This document shows positions 15,701 to 24,101 of a stretch of 64,000 nt of DNA, one piece after another (position 1 is the stretch's first letter; each line of letters starts with the position of its first letter). Origin of the DNA: Conexibacter stalactiti (GTDB lineage: Bacteria; Actinomycetota; Thermoleophilia; Solirubrobacterales; Solirubrobacteraceae); the NCBI RefSeq assembly GCF_035967765.1, contig NZ_JAYWIT010000010.1; one strand, 5' to 3'. The notes beneath the pieces are model-generated. The model did not search any database. It saw only the letters and a program-made list of their open reading frames with translations, and was not told the DNA's origin. The translations under genes were made by a program, and so were the position numbers.

Positions 15701-16096
15701 ATGAAGGCGATCGCGCGACGAACCGGGACCTTCACGCACGAGATCGACGTGCGGGGCCACCAACTGATCGCGGACGAGCCTCCGGAGCACGGCGGAGAGG
15801 ACGACGGCCCCAGCGCGCAGGAGCTGCTCGCGGCGAGCCTCGCCGTGTGCACGGCGACGACGATCGAGATGTACGCGCGGCGCAAGAACTGGGACATCGG
15901 CAGGATCGCCGTCGAGACCGAGTACTCGCCGGCCGAGCGTGGTGCGCCGACCCGCTTCAGACTGACGCTGCGGCTGCCGGCGAACCTGACCGAGGAGCAG
16001 CTGGAGCGGCTGTCGGTGATCGCGGCGAAGTGCCCCGTGCACCGCACGCTCGACGGCGAAGTGATGTTCGACGAGCGGATCGAGCTCGTCTCCTGA
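15701..16096 (+). CDS. OsmC family protein
   Basis: 131 residues from ATG 15701 (GAAGGA site upstream). Typical OsmC: SAQELLAASLAVCTATTIEM has the first Cys, AKCPVHRTL the second, and the N-terminal strands precede GHQLIADEPPEHGGEDDGPS. It is of the short YhfA/OsmC class that reduces organic peroxides or thiol-reactive compounds. It probably shares a transcript with the DUF1015 gene. Confidence 0.9.
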   Translation: MKAIARRTGTFTHEIDVRGHQLIADEPPEHGGEDDGPSAQELLAASLAVCTATTIEMYARRKNWDIGRIAVETEYSPAERGAPTRFRLTLRLPANLTEEQLERLSVIAAKCPVHRTLDGEVMFDERIELVS

Positions 16097-16160
16097 TCGC
16101 CCGGCCCGCCCGTCCCGGCCGCCCCGCCCGCCGCCCGCTCCCCTCTATCCTCAGACGAGG

Positions 16161-16754
16161 ATGACGACGGCGATCGGAGACGAGCTGCGACGGCGCCTCG
16201 GCGACCCCGGTGCGGTCGCCGACGTCGACCTCGCGCACGAGACGGAGGCGGCCGTCCTCGTCCCGCTGTTCCTCGCCGGCGATGAGCTGCACGCCGTCTT
16301 CACGAAGCGGCGCGAGGACATGAGACGTCATCCGGGCGAGATCTCGTTCCCCGGCGGCCGGCGCGACCATCAGCACGAGCCGCTGCACGAGACCGCCCTG
16401 CGCGAGGCCGAGGAAGAGGTCGGCCTGACGCCCGCGACCGTCGACCTCGTCGGCACGCTCACGCCGGTCCGCACGTTCGTGACCGGCTACGTGATCTACC
16501 CGCACGTCGGGCTGATCCCGCGGCCGGACACCGACTGGGTCGTCAGCGAGAACGAGGTCGCGCAGGTGATGGAGCTGCCGCTGCGCGCCCTCGTCGAGGG
16601 CTTCGACCAGCGGCCGGTGACGCGCCGCGGCTTCACCTTCGAGACGGACTCCTACGTCGTCGGCGACCACTTCATCTGGGGCGCCACCGCGCGCATCCTC
16701 GGCGACCTCCTGCAGCGGATCGGCCCGCTCGCGGGCGCCGGCGCTCACGACTGA
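16161..16754 (+). CDS. Nudix hydrolase, CoA pyrophosphatase type
   Basis: 197 residues. The NUDIX box GGRRDHQHEPLHETALREAE followed by EEVGL has the required G-x5-E-x7-REUxEExGU pattern. Just before it, RRHPGEISFPGG matches the UPF0035 CoA-pyrophosphatase signature. It would cleave CoA or its derivatives to 4'-phosphopantetheine and 3',5'-ADP. It overlaps the convergent gene by 10 bases at the stops. Confidence 0.88.
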   Translation: MTTAIGDELRRRLGDPGAVADVDLAHETEAAVLVPLFLAGDELHAVFTKRREDMRRHPGEISFPGGRRDHQHEPLHETALREAEEEVGLTPATVDLVGTLTPVRTFVTGYVIYPHVGLIPRPDTDWVVSENEVAQVMELPLRALVEGFDQRPVTRRGFTFETDSYVVGDHFIWGATARILGDLLQRIGPLAGAGAHD

Positions 16755-17257
16755 CGTTCGGCGACCAGCAGCCCGTCGATCGCGGCCAGCGCGGCGGCCA
16801 GCCAGCCGGCCCGCTCTCGCGGATCCGCCTCCAGCAGCGCGTGCGGGATCTCCGAGCGGGCGCAGGCGCTCCGCACCGACCGCGCGCCGTCGGCCAGCAG
16901 CGCGGCCGGCACGCTCCCGGCCGCCTCGTAGACGACCCCGCGCACGGTCGTGTCGATCGTGCGCTCCAGCAGCATCCGCAGCCGCGGTCCCTGCAGCGCC
17001 GCCAGCTGCTCCGCGGAGCCGCTCGCCGAGCCGAGCAGCCAGCAGAGGACCGTGACGCCGTCGAGCGCGCCGGTCAGCGTCGCGATGCGGTCGGGGTCGC
17101 CGCTCCACGGCTCCGCGCCGGCCGCCTCGATCGCGGCCGCGCGCGCACCGCCCAGCGGCGTGCGCGTGGTCCCGCGAACGGCATGTCCCTGCTGGCGCAG
17201 CGCCCGCGCAAGCGTCTGACCGCGGCCGCCGCAGCCGACGATCAGCACGCGCGCCAT
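16745..17257 (-). CDS. NAD(P)-binding Rossmann-fold protein
   Basis: 170 residues. VLIVGCGGRGQTLARALRQQ at residues 4-23 is a dinucleotide-binding loop (GxGxxG variant GCGGRG), followed by a short Rossmann domain. It resembles short NAD-dependent epimerase-like proteins without a recognisable catalytic Tyr-Lys pair. The ATG overlaps the stop of the upstream membrane protein (ATGA), so the pair is translationally coupled. Function unknown. Confidence 0.7.
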   Translation of the reverse strand: MARVLIVGCGGRGQTLARALRQQGHAVRGTTRTPLGGARAAAIEAAGAEPWSGDPDRIATLTGALDGVTVLCWLLGSASGSAEQLAALQGPRLRMLLERTIDTTVRGVVYEAAGSVPAALLADGARSVRSACARSEIPHALLEADPRERAGWLAAALAAIDGLLVAERQS

Positions 17258-17652
17258 CAGCCGGCGGCGTCGTCGGAGGCGCCGCGCTCCCGCGCGGTCT
17301 CGCCCGCGCCGCGCTCCCGCGCCCGCGCCGTCTCGCCTGCCTGCGCCTCGCGCTCGCGCGCCTTCGCCGCCCGGCGCGCGTCGATCGCCGCCAGCGCCGC
17401 GTCGCGCTGCTCGGCCACGAGGCCGTCGACGGTCAGCTCGCGCTCTCCACGTGCCCGCCGCCGCTCGTTGGCCGCCTCCAGCAGCTGTTCGAGGTCCTCC
17501 TCGTCGAGCGCCGCCTCACGCTCGGCGTGCTCCTTCGGCGTTCTCCAGCCGACCTGCGCCGCACCTGAGCCGGGATACCAGAGCCCCAGCGCGATCAGCG
17601 CCACGGAGACGAACACGACGATGCCCAACATGATCGCGGCGAACGGGTCCAT
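17257..17652 (-). CDS. Single-pass membrane protein with charged helical tail
   Basis: 131 residues from ATG 17652 (a TTG lies one codon upstream). One membrane helix at about 5-25 (AIMLGIVVFVSVALIALGLW) is followed by a long, highly charged Ala/Arg/Glu tail that would be helical and cytoplasmic, ending in repeated GETARERG-like units. No family recognised. It is coupled to the Rossmann protein downstream. Confidence 0.7.
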   Translation of the reverse strand: MDPFAAIMLGIVVFVSVALIALGLWYPGSGAAQVGWRTPKEHAEREAALDEEDLEQLLEAANERRRARGERELTVDGLVAEQRDAALAAIDARRAAKAREREAQAGETARARERGAGETARERGASDDAAG

Positions 17653-17740
17653 CAACGCGCGAGTCTATCGCCGTCGCCGACCATCGACCGCGTTCCGGTG
17701 CGGCGCAACTTCCACGCCGCGCGCGGGTTCCAGCAGGTGT

Positions 17741-17939
17741 CCGTGACGCCGCGGCGATTCCACCCGAAGGCGGGCGCGTCCTCCCCGGCGTGTCCGCGCC
17801 CGCGGACCGACGTCACGGTGCCTGATGGCCCACTGGCTTCCGGCCACAACCGCCCCCCGTGGCCGGAAGCCGTGCGGCTGACGCCGCATTGCGAGTTCCA
17901 CGGCGGCGCGTGAAAGGACCGCCGACGGCGGGAACTCGC
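17741..17939. other. Run of three inverted repeats in a 346-base gene-free gap
   Basis: CCGTGACG (17741-17748) pairs with CGTCACGG (17811-17818); GGCTTCCGGCCAC (17835-17847) pairs perfectly with GTGGCCGGAAGCC (17859-17871); GCGAGTTCC (17891-17899) pairs with GGAACTCGC (17931-17939). None has a T-run. They fill the gap between a leftward membrane gene and a rightward PHP gene, where no terminator is needed. It could be a structured leader or small RNA for the PHP gene, or binding sites. Nothing else is seen in 17653-17998. Confidence 0.5.
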
Positions 17940-17998
17940 GGGCCTTTGCTTGGCCCCGCATCCGTATTGCAAGCGGTCCGCTGTACCCTCTCGCCCCG

Positions 17999-19048
17999 AT
18001 GATCGACCTGACCTGCGTCGTGCATGTGCACTCGCGGCATTCCGACGGGACCGGCACGGTCCCCGAGATCGCTGCCGCTGCCGCGGCCGCCGGCGCCGAC
18101 GTCGTGCTGCTGACCGACCACGACACGCTCGCCGCCCGCTACCACGGTCACGAGCGCTGGCACGGCTCGGTGCTCGTCTGCGTCGGCGAGGAGGTCACCA
18201 AGCGCCCCGGCCACCACTACCTCGCGTTCGGGATCGACGCCCCGGTCGACCACCGCGGGCGCACGCCGGAGCAGGTCGCCGAAGCGGTCTCCGAGGCCGG
18301 CGGGATCGGTTTCACCGCCCACCCCTTCTCGACCGGCGTCAGACCGTTCCCGTTCATCCCCGCGACCGGCTGGGACGATCCCTTCCCGCCGGCCGCGACC
18401 GGCGTCGAGCTGTGGTCGGTGGTGACCGACACGATCGAGCGCTTCGAGCACCGCCGCGACGCGCTGCGCTTCCTGCTCGGCCCGCGCGCCGCGCGCCAGC
18501 TCGACCACCCCCGCCCCGAGGCGCTCGCCGCCTGGGACCGCGCCGGCGCGCAGCGCCGCGTCGTCGCGATCGGCGGCCTCGACGCCCACCAGTTCGGGCT
18601 GCGGGTCGGCGGCCGCGTGCCCCTGCGGCTGATGAGCTACCGCCACGCCTTCGAGCTGCTGCGCACGCACGTGCTGCTGGAGCGGCCGCCGAGCGGCGAC
18701 GCCGCGGCCGACCGTGACGCCGTCTACGCCGCCCTGCGCGAAGGCCGCTGCTACCTCGCCCGCGACGCGATCGCGCCGGCCGGCGGCTTCCGCTTCTGGG
18801 CCGACGGCCCCGAGCACGTCGAGATCGGCAGCGAGGCGACCGCCGGCGGCTTCACGCTGCACGTGCGGCTGCCGCGCAGAGCGGACGTGCGGATCCTGCG
18901 TGACGGCGTCGAGTTCGCTCGCGCGCACAGCGGCACGAGCCTCGACGCGACGGCCGGCGAGGCCGGCGTCTACCGCGTCGAGGCGACGCTGCTGGACGCC
19001 GGCCGGCCCCGCACCTGGATCGTCTCCAACCCGATCTATCTCCGCTAG
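17999..19048 (+). CDS. PHP-domain phosphoesterase
   Basis: 349 residues. The metal ligand motifs of the PHP family are present: HVHSRHSDGTG near the N-terminus, LLTDHDTL around 37-44, GEEVT, GFTAHPF around 108, and GGLDAHQFG around 200. The last 100 residues form a beta-sandwich-like tail (DVRILRDGVEFARAHSG). PHP proteins hydrolyse phosphoesters such as nucleotide 3'-phosphates or histidinol phosphate; the substrate is not predictable. Its TAG stop overlaps the convergent trxB stop by three bases. Confidence 0.88.
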   Translation: MIDLTCVVHVHSRHSDGTGTVPEIAAAAAAAGADVVLLTDHDTLAARYHGHERWHGSVLVCVGEEVTKRPGHHYLAFGIDAPVDHRGRTPEQVAEAVSEAGGIGFTAHPFSTGVRPFPFIPATGWDDPFPPAATGVELWSVVTDTIERFEHRRDALRFLLGPRAARQLDHPRPEALAAWDRAGAQRRVVAIGGLDAHQFGLRVGGRVPLRLMSYRHAFELLRTHVLLERPPSGDAAADRDAVYAALREGRCYLARDAIAPAGGFRFWADGPEHVEIGSEATAGGFTLHVRLPRRADVRILRDGVEFARAHSGTSLDATAGEAGVYRVEATLLDAGRPRTWIVSNPIYLR

Positions 19049-20025
19049 GCCTCGACGACCGTCGGGTCGACCTCGCGCGCGGCCACTTCGGGCGGCGTGT
19101 CGCGCAGGTACCACTCGGCGTCGAGCGCGGCCTTGCAGCCTGAGCCGGCGGCCGTGATCGCCTGACGGTACGTGTGGTCGACGAGGTCGCCGGCGGCGAA
19201 GACGCCCGCCAGGTTCGTGCGCGTCGAGAGGCCCGTCGTCTTGACGTAGCCGTTCTCGTCGAGGTCGACCTGGCCGTCGACGAGCTCCGACTGCGGCTCG
19301 TGGCCGATCGCGATGAAGGCGCCGGTCGCGCTGTGCTCCAGCGTCTCGCCCGTATCGGTGTGCTTGAGGCGGATCTTCGCCATCGCGCCTCTCTCACCGG
19401 CGAGGAACTCGTCGACGACGTACGGCGTCAGCCACTCGATGTTGTGCGCCTCTCTGGCGCGGTCGAGCATGATCGCCGAGGCGCGGAACTCATCGCGGCG
19501 GTTGACGACGACCACTCTGCCGGCGAACTTGGCGAGGAAGATCGCCTCCTCCATCGCGGAGTCGCCGCCGCCGACGATGACGGTCTCGTGCTCCTTGAAG
19601 AAGGCCGCGTCGCAGGTCGCGCAGTAGCTGACGCCACGGCCGCTGAGCTCTTCCTCGCCGGCGACGCCGAGCTTCTTGTGCTGGGCGCCCATCGCGAGCA
19701 CGACCGCCTTCGTGCGGAAGGCGTCGTCGCCGACCCAGACGGTGTGGATGCCGCCGTCGGAGAGCTCGACTCTGGTCGCGTCGTCGGTGATGAAGCGCGT
19801 CCCGAAGCGCTCGGCCTGGTCGCGGAACTCCTGCATCATGACCGGGCCCATGACGCCTTCTCTGTAGCCCGGGTAGTTCTCGACCTCGGTCGTCTGCTGG
19901 AGCAGGCCGCCCCAGGCGAAGCCCTCGATCACGAGCGGTCTCAGGTCAGCCCGTGCGGTGTACAGCGCCGCCGTGTAGCCGGCCGGACCGCTGCCGACGA
20001 TGATCACGTTCTCGACGTCTGACAT
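19045..20025 (-). CDS. trxB: Thioredoxin reductase
   Basis: 326 residues from ATG 20025 (a TTG ten codons upstream is possible). FAD loop GSGPAG at the N-terminus, redox disulfide CATC (SYCATCDAAFF), NADPH loop VGGGDSAMEE, and the C-terminal FAD motif GVFAAGDLVD are all intact. It transfers electrons from NADPH to thioredoxin in the cytoplasm. Usually paired with trxA, which is not seen here. Many arginines are AGA, unlike several neighbours. Confidence 0.97.
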   Translation of the reverse strand: MSDVENVIIVGSGPAGYTAALYTARADLRPLVIEGFAWGGLLQQTTEVENYPGYREGVMGPVMMQEFRDQAERFGTRFITDDATRVELSDGGIHTVWVGDDAFRTKAVVLAMGAQHKKLGVAGEEELSGRGVSYCATCDAAFFKEHETVIVGGGDSAMEEAIFLAKFAGRVVVVNRRDEFRASAIMLDRAREAHNIEWLTPYVVDEFLAGERGAMAKIRLKHTDTGETLEHSATGAFIAIGHEPQSELVDGQVDLDENGYVKTTGLSTRTNLAGVFAAGDLVDHTYRQAITAAGSGCKAALDAEWYLRDTPPEVAAREVDPTVVEA

Positions 20026-20094
20026 GGGTGACTCGGTTCTCCGATCGCGGTTCAATACTTCAGTAAGGATAGCGTGCCTCTGCGAGGCCCGGGA

Positions 20095-21228
20095 CTAGAC
20101 CGCCGCAGGTTCTCGCCGCCACGTCTCGACCCTCTTGCGGAGGCCGAGGTAGGCGATGATCCCGGGGATCGTCGGCAGCCAGAACGCGAGCAGCCGATAG
20201 GCGAGCACCGCCAGCACGGCCAGCGAACCGCCGACGCCGAAGGCGACGAAGGCGCCGATCATGCCGCCATCGACGCCGCCGATCCCGCCCGGCAGCGGCA
20301 GCAGGTTGCCGAGCATGCCGACGAAGTAGCCCTGAACGATCACGGCCAGCGGCGGCGCCTCGCCGAAGGCGTGGAACGACGCCCACAGGATCGCGACGTT
20401 GAAGATCCACCAGGTCGCGACGCCGAACATCGCGCGGTCGGGGTGCGTCACCTTGTAGAAGGCGAAGCGGATGCCGCCGCGCATCGAGGCCGGTCCGAGC
20501 GCGAACCGCCGCAGCCACTTCGCCGCGCGCGGCCGCCGCGGCGCCATCCGCTCGATCCGCTCCGGGAAGTCCTCGGGCACGAACGCCAGCGGCACGAACA
20601 GGCAGACCGCGACGACTCCGACGATCGCCGGCAGCACCGTCAGCCCGAACGGCGCCGGGCCGTTGAAGATCCCGGTCCGCAGGCCGATCCCGCAGACGAT
20701 CATCGCGATCACGTAGACGCCGTACAGCAGCACGAGGAAGGCGATCATCCGCTCGGCGACCTCGCGCCGCGGCAGCCCCGCGCGCCGCAGCGCCCACGCC
20801 GTCAGCGCGACGCCGCCGGCGCCGCCGGCCGCGAACAGGCGCGTCGCGGCGAGGCTGGCCATCGTCATCAGGTAGCTGTCGCGCAGCGAGATGCGCGAGC
20901 CGGGCGGGATGTGGATGCCGTGGAAGAGCGCGACGTAGCTGGCCATCGAGAGGATCTCGAAGGCGAGCGCGGCCGCCAGCCACGCGTGGTCGCCGTCGGC
21001 GACGCGGTCCCACGTCTCCTTCATGCCGCTGATCTCGGGCAGCACGAAGTACAGGAAGGCGAGCACGGCGGCGACGAAGACGACCGACGCGATCAGCCGC
21101 CGCCGCGTTATGACGACGCGCGGCATCTCCTCGTCGTGGTGGTCCTCCTCGACGAAGGTCTCCTCGATCTCCTCGACCGGCGAAGGGGCGTGCGTGTCGG
21201 ACGACCGGCGGATGCCGTCCTCGCCCAT
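20095..21228 (-). CDS. LPG synthase-like flippase domain membrane protein (UPF0104)
   Basis: 377 residues from ATG 21228; a TTG at 21237 would overlap the upstream stop. About eight membrane helices. The family signature is GAGGVALTAWALRRAGLP mid-protein and NLLPLPGGIGGVDGGMIGAF near the C-terminus, as in the MprF/AglD transmembrane domain. The N-terminal 40 residues are acidic and cytoplasmic. Family members move or modify lipid-linked substrates. It follows the PAP2 gene directly, suggesting a joint role in membrane lipid or glycolipid metabolism. Confidence 0.87.
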   Translation of the reverse strand: MGEDGIRRSSDTHAPSPVEEIEETFVEEDHHDEEMPRVVITRRRLIASVVFVAAVLAFLYFVLPEISGMKETWDRVADGDHAWLAAALAFEILSMASYVALFHGIHIPPGSRISLRDSYLMTMASLAATRLFAAGGAGGVALTAWALRRAGLPRREVAERMIAFLVLLYGVYVIAMIVCGIGLRTGIFNGPAPFGLTVLPAIVGVVAVCLFVPLAFVPEDFPERIERMAPRRPRAAKWLRRFALGPASMRGGIRFAFYKVTHPDRAMFGVATWWIFNVAILWASFHAFGEAPPLAVIVQGYFVGMLGNLLPLPGGIGGVDGGMIGAFVAFGVGGSLAVLAVLAYRLLAFWLPTIPGIIAYLGLRKRVETWRREPAAV

Positions 21229-21233
21229 CAGCC

Positions 21234-22196
21234 TCAACCTCGTGCCTTGAACTCGAGCGCCTGGACCGCGCGCGAGATCGACTGCGCGGCCGGCGTCAGC
21301 GCGGGCGCCGCGTGGCGCACGCCCTCGGTCAGGGCGAGCCCGGCGAGCAGGTCGACGACGTAGTGCTCGCCGAGGTAGACGAGCGCCAGGCCGAGCGTCA
21401 GCGCGTACGTCCAGCCGATCGCGCCCGCGACCGGACCGACCTCACGAAGGACGTGGGCGGCATTCACGGAGGTGGCAAAGTGCAGGGACGGCATGGCAGC
21501 CAGGGGATTGCCCGCGAACAAACTGTAGAGCGGGCCCCAGCGGTGCTTCCAGAACTGCTCCCCGTACTCGATCATCATCCGCCGCACGCGGGTGTGGTCG
21601 GCGTCCTCGAGTCTGCCCTGCTGGTGGGCGTACCACGGCGGCGCCGTCGGCAGCAGCCAGTAGACGAGCGCGCCGAGGTCGAAGACGGCGTAGGTCGTGA
21701 CGGCCGCGCGGCCGAATCTCTCACGTCTGCGGATCAGCACGTAGGCGGTCGTCGCGTGCGGGACGGCGAACCACACCCAGTGGGTCCAGACCAGCACCTT
21801 CTCGATCCCGCGCATCTTGCCGGGGGCCGACAGCAGCCGCTGGAGCCGCAGCGTCGGCGGCTTGCCGAGGCCGATGATCGTGTCGATCCGCACGGGGTAG
21901 TCGACGTGCACGCGTCGTCTGAGCGCGTCTGGGTCGTCGTGCGGCATCTCGTACGCGGCGAGGTAGGCCCACATCTGCAAGGTGCAGGTCAGAACATCGC
22001 GCGTCCGCGATCGCGGCACGACCACGCAGAGGGCGACCGGAGCCGCCGCTGCCGCCGCCAGCACGGCGGGTTTGGGCAGGCGTACTCGACGGCGCACGAC
22101 CGGGGCGGCGACGCCGGCTGCCAGGACAACCCAGGCTGCGGCTCGGAGGGCCTTCGACTTCCGCAAAGCGCGGGGAGTATATGAGGGCTGTCTCAC
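21234..22196 (-). CDS. PAP2-superfamily membrane phosphatase (inositolphosphotransferase-like)
   Basis: About 320 residues from GTG 22196; the frame is open upstream to 22328 but there it would run into the divergent hydratase promoter, so the start is uncertain. Several membrane helices. The phosphatase motifs are MPSLHFATS with the catalytic His and, 30 residues later, YLGEHYVVDLLAG with the second His and Asp; the N-terminal Lys/Arg motif is not clear. This arrangement matches the AUR1/mycobacterial inositol-phosphotransferase branch. It would act on lipid phosphates at the membrane. Confidence 0.85.
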   Translation of the reverse strand: MRQPSYTPRALRKSKALRAAAWVVLAAGVAAPVVRRRVRLPKPAVLAAAAAAPVALCVVVPRSRTRDVLTCTLQMWAYLAAYEMPHDDPDALRRRVHVDYPVRIDTIIGLGKPPTLRLQRLLSAPGKMRGIEKVLVWTHWVWFAVPHATTAYVLIRRRERFGRAAVTTYAVFDLGALVYWLLPTAPPWYAHQQGRLEDADHTRVRRMMIEYGEQFWKHRWGPLYSLFAGNPLAAMPSLHFATSVNAAHVLREVGPVAGAIGWTYALTLGLALVYLGEHYVVDLLAGLALTEGVRHAAPALTPAAQSISRAVQALEFKARG

Positions 22197-22261
22197 GCGA
22201 CCTTCGCTCGTTGGTCTGGATCGGCGCTCACGAACGTCTCGCGAACGTAGGATCACCGGCC

Positions 22262-23074
22262 ATGAGCGTCTACGAGCTGGTGCACTCGTACGACACGGTG
22301 AACCTTCACCGGGCCGGCGCAGTCGCACGCATCGAGCTGAACCGTCCAGAGAAGATGAACGCCTGGGACACCCAGTTCGGGCTCGACCTGCGCGCCGCGA
22401 TCGAGCGCGTCGGAGGCGACGACGAGATCCGCGCCGTGCTCCTGACCGGCGCGGGCCGCGGCTTCTCCTCCGGCGCCGACCTGTCGGCCGGCTTCGACCC
22501 CACCCCCGAGGGCCACCCCGACGTCCACACCGCCCTCGTCGAGCGCTACCACCCGATCATCACCGGCCTGCGCGAGCTGCCCAAGCCGGTGGTCGCAGCC
22601 GTCCACGGCGGCGCCGTCGGGATCGGCTGCTCGCTCGCGCTCAGCGCCGACCTCGTGCTCGCGTCCGAGTCGGCCTACTTCCTGCTCGCCTTCGTCAACA
22701 TCGGCCTCGTCCCCGACGGCGGCTCCTCGGCCTTCATCCCCGCCCGCATCGGCTTCACCCGCGCGATCGAGATGGCGTTCCTGGGCGAGCGCCTGCGCGC
22801 GCCGAGAGCGCTCGAATGGGGCTTGATCAACGCCGTCCACCCCGACGACGAGCTGACCGCGGCGGCCGATGCGCTCGCCGCGCGCCTGGCGGCCGGGCCG
22901 ACGCGCTCCTACGCAGGCACCAAGCAACAGCTCAACGCATGGGTCTACAGCGGCGTGGCCGAACAGCTGGAGCTCGAGGCCGAGATCCAGCAGCAGCAGG
23001 CGGCAAGCAGCGACTTCGCCGAGGGAGCGCTCGCGTTCCTGCAGAAGCGAGCGCCCGAGTTCAGAGGTGTCTGA
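22262..23074 (+). CDS. Enoyl-CoA hydratase/isomerase family protein
   Basis: 270 residues from ATG 22262. Crotonase signatures: IELNRPEKMNAW, the oxyanion loop GRGFSSGADL, and AAVHGGAVGIGCSLALSADL. The catalytic Glu positions of true hydratases are replaced in part (FVNIGLVPDGGSSAF has Asp at the second position), typical of the broader family, so the reaction may be isomerisation or hydration of an acyl-CoA. It is monocistronic and divergent from the PAP2 gene. Confidence 0.9.
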   Translation: MSVYELVHSYDTVNLHRAGAVARIELNRPEKMNAWDTQFGLDLRAAIERVGGDDEIRAVLLTGAGRGFSSGADLSAGFDPTPEGHPDVHTALVERYHPIITGLRELPKPVVAAVHGGAVGIGCSLALSADLVLASESAYFLLAFVNIGLVPDGGSSAFIPARIGFTRAIEMAFLGERLRAPRALEWGLINAVHPDDELTAAADALAARLAAGPTRSYAGTKQQLNAWVYSGVAEQLELEAEIQQQQAASSDFAEGALAFLQKRAPEFRGV

Positions 23075-23173
23075 GGTGGTCAGAGTGCAGGGAAAAGCCC
23101 GTAGCCACGGGGGTTCGGCTGACCCCGGGAAGCAGAGCGGGGGACGTGACGCAGCATGTGACCGCTCGGTGGG

Positions 23174-23179
23174 TAGAAT
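23174..23179 (+). promoter_or_regulatory. Candidate -10 box of the first oxidase operon
   Basis: TAGAAT fits a sigma-70 type -10 element with start of transcription near 23186. No convincing -35 element was seen at the right distance. If used, it excludes the GTG at 23169 as start of coxII and makes the mRNA nearly leaderless for TTG 23190. Confidence 0.35.
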
Positions 23180-23189
23180 CCGCGCCGCC

Positions 23190-24080
23190 TTGCGACCTGA
23201 AACTGCTTCCATTCGCCGCCGCGCTGTCGCGGCCCTGCTGCTCGCGACGATCGGATCGCTCGTCTTCGCCAGCGGCGCGTTCGCCGACTTCCTCACCCCG
23301 GAATCGGGTGGTTCGCCGAACGCCGACCAGATCGACTCGCTGTACAAGATCGTTCTCTACATCGCGATCGTCGTGTTCATCGTGGTGGAAGGCGCGCTCT
23401 TCTACTCGCTCTGGAGATTCCGCGCCAAGAAGGGCGCGGTCGCCGCACAGATTCACGGCAACACCCGGCTCGAGATCTCTTGGACGGTCGGCGCCGCGCT
23501 GATCCTCGTCGCGCTCGCCGCCGTCACCTTCTCGAAGCTCAGCTCCATCCAGGACCCGCCCAACAGCGACCCGAACGGGCTGCAGCTGGCCGAGGGCGTC
23601 CTGACCGCATCTTCAGACCTGCCCAAGCCGCCCAACGGCAGAGCGCTCGTCATCTGCGTGACCGGCCGCCAGTACATCTGGCGCTACACGTACGGCGCCG
23701 ACTGCACGAGAAACGGCTTCGGCCTCGTCTACTCCTACGAGGAGATGGTGGTCCCCGCGAACACGACCGTCGTCCTGGACATCCAGGCGACCGACGTCAT
23801 CCACTCGTGGTGGATCCCGAAGCTCGGCGGCAAGTTCGACGCCGTGCCCGGCTACTCGAACTCCACCTGGTTCAAGGCCCCGAAGGCCGGCGAGACCTAC
23901 GTCGGTCAGTGCGCCGAGCTCTGCGGGCGCAACCACGCCGACATGACCGCTCGCGTTCGCGTCGTGACGCCGGCGGAGTACACGGCTTGGCTGGAGCAGC
24001 AGAGAAGAGACATCGCCGCTGCGGACAGAGAAGTCCTGCAGTTGCGCGAGCAGCTCACGCGCGACGGCGACCTCAACTAG
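23190..24080 (+). CDS. ctaC: Cytochrome c oxidase subunit II (cluster 1)
   Basis: About 296 residues; start uncertain (TTG 23190 or GTG 23169). A signal peptide (RRRAVAALLLATIGSLVFA) and two membrane helices precede the cupredoxin domain. The CuA ligands are complete: His in DVIHSWW, then CAELCGRNHADM with two Cys, His and Met. There is no fused cytochrome c, unlike the second copy at 28639. An insertion containing two Cys (VICVTGRQYIWRYTYGADC) lies before the CuA site. It accepts electrons from cytochrome c at the outer face and passes them to subunit I. First gene of the operon with coxI and ctaB. Confidence 0.93.
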   Translation: MRPETASIRRRAVAALLLATIGSLVFASGAFADFLTPESGGSPNADQIDSLYKIVLYIAIVVFIVVEGALFYSLWRFRAKKGAVAAQIHGNTRLEISWTVGAALILVALAAVTFSKLSSIQDPPNSDPNGLQLAEGVLTASSDLPKPPNGRALVICVTGRQYIWRYTYGADCTRNGFGLVYSYEEMVVPANTTVVLDIQATDVIHSWWIPKLGGKFDAVPGYSNSTWFKAPKAGETYVGQCAELCGRNHADMTARVRVVTPAEYTAWLEQQRRDIAAADREVLQLREQLTRDGDLN

Positions 24081-24101
24081 GACAAAGGAACCCGACCGAT
24101 C

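Noticed and set aside
17698..17913. 71-codon frame in the PHP upstream gap
   Set aside because: It spans two of the inverted repeats and has no domain or ribosome site.
23086..23168. GC-rich segment before coxII considered as a riboswitch
   Set aside because: A GGGG/CCCC stem is visible, but no conserved core of any class I know.
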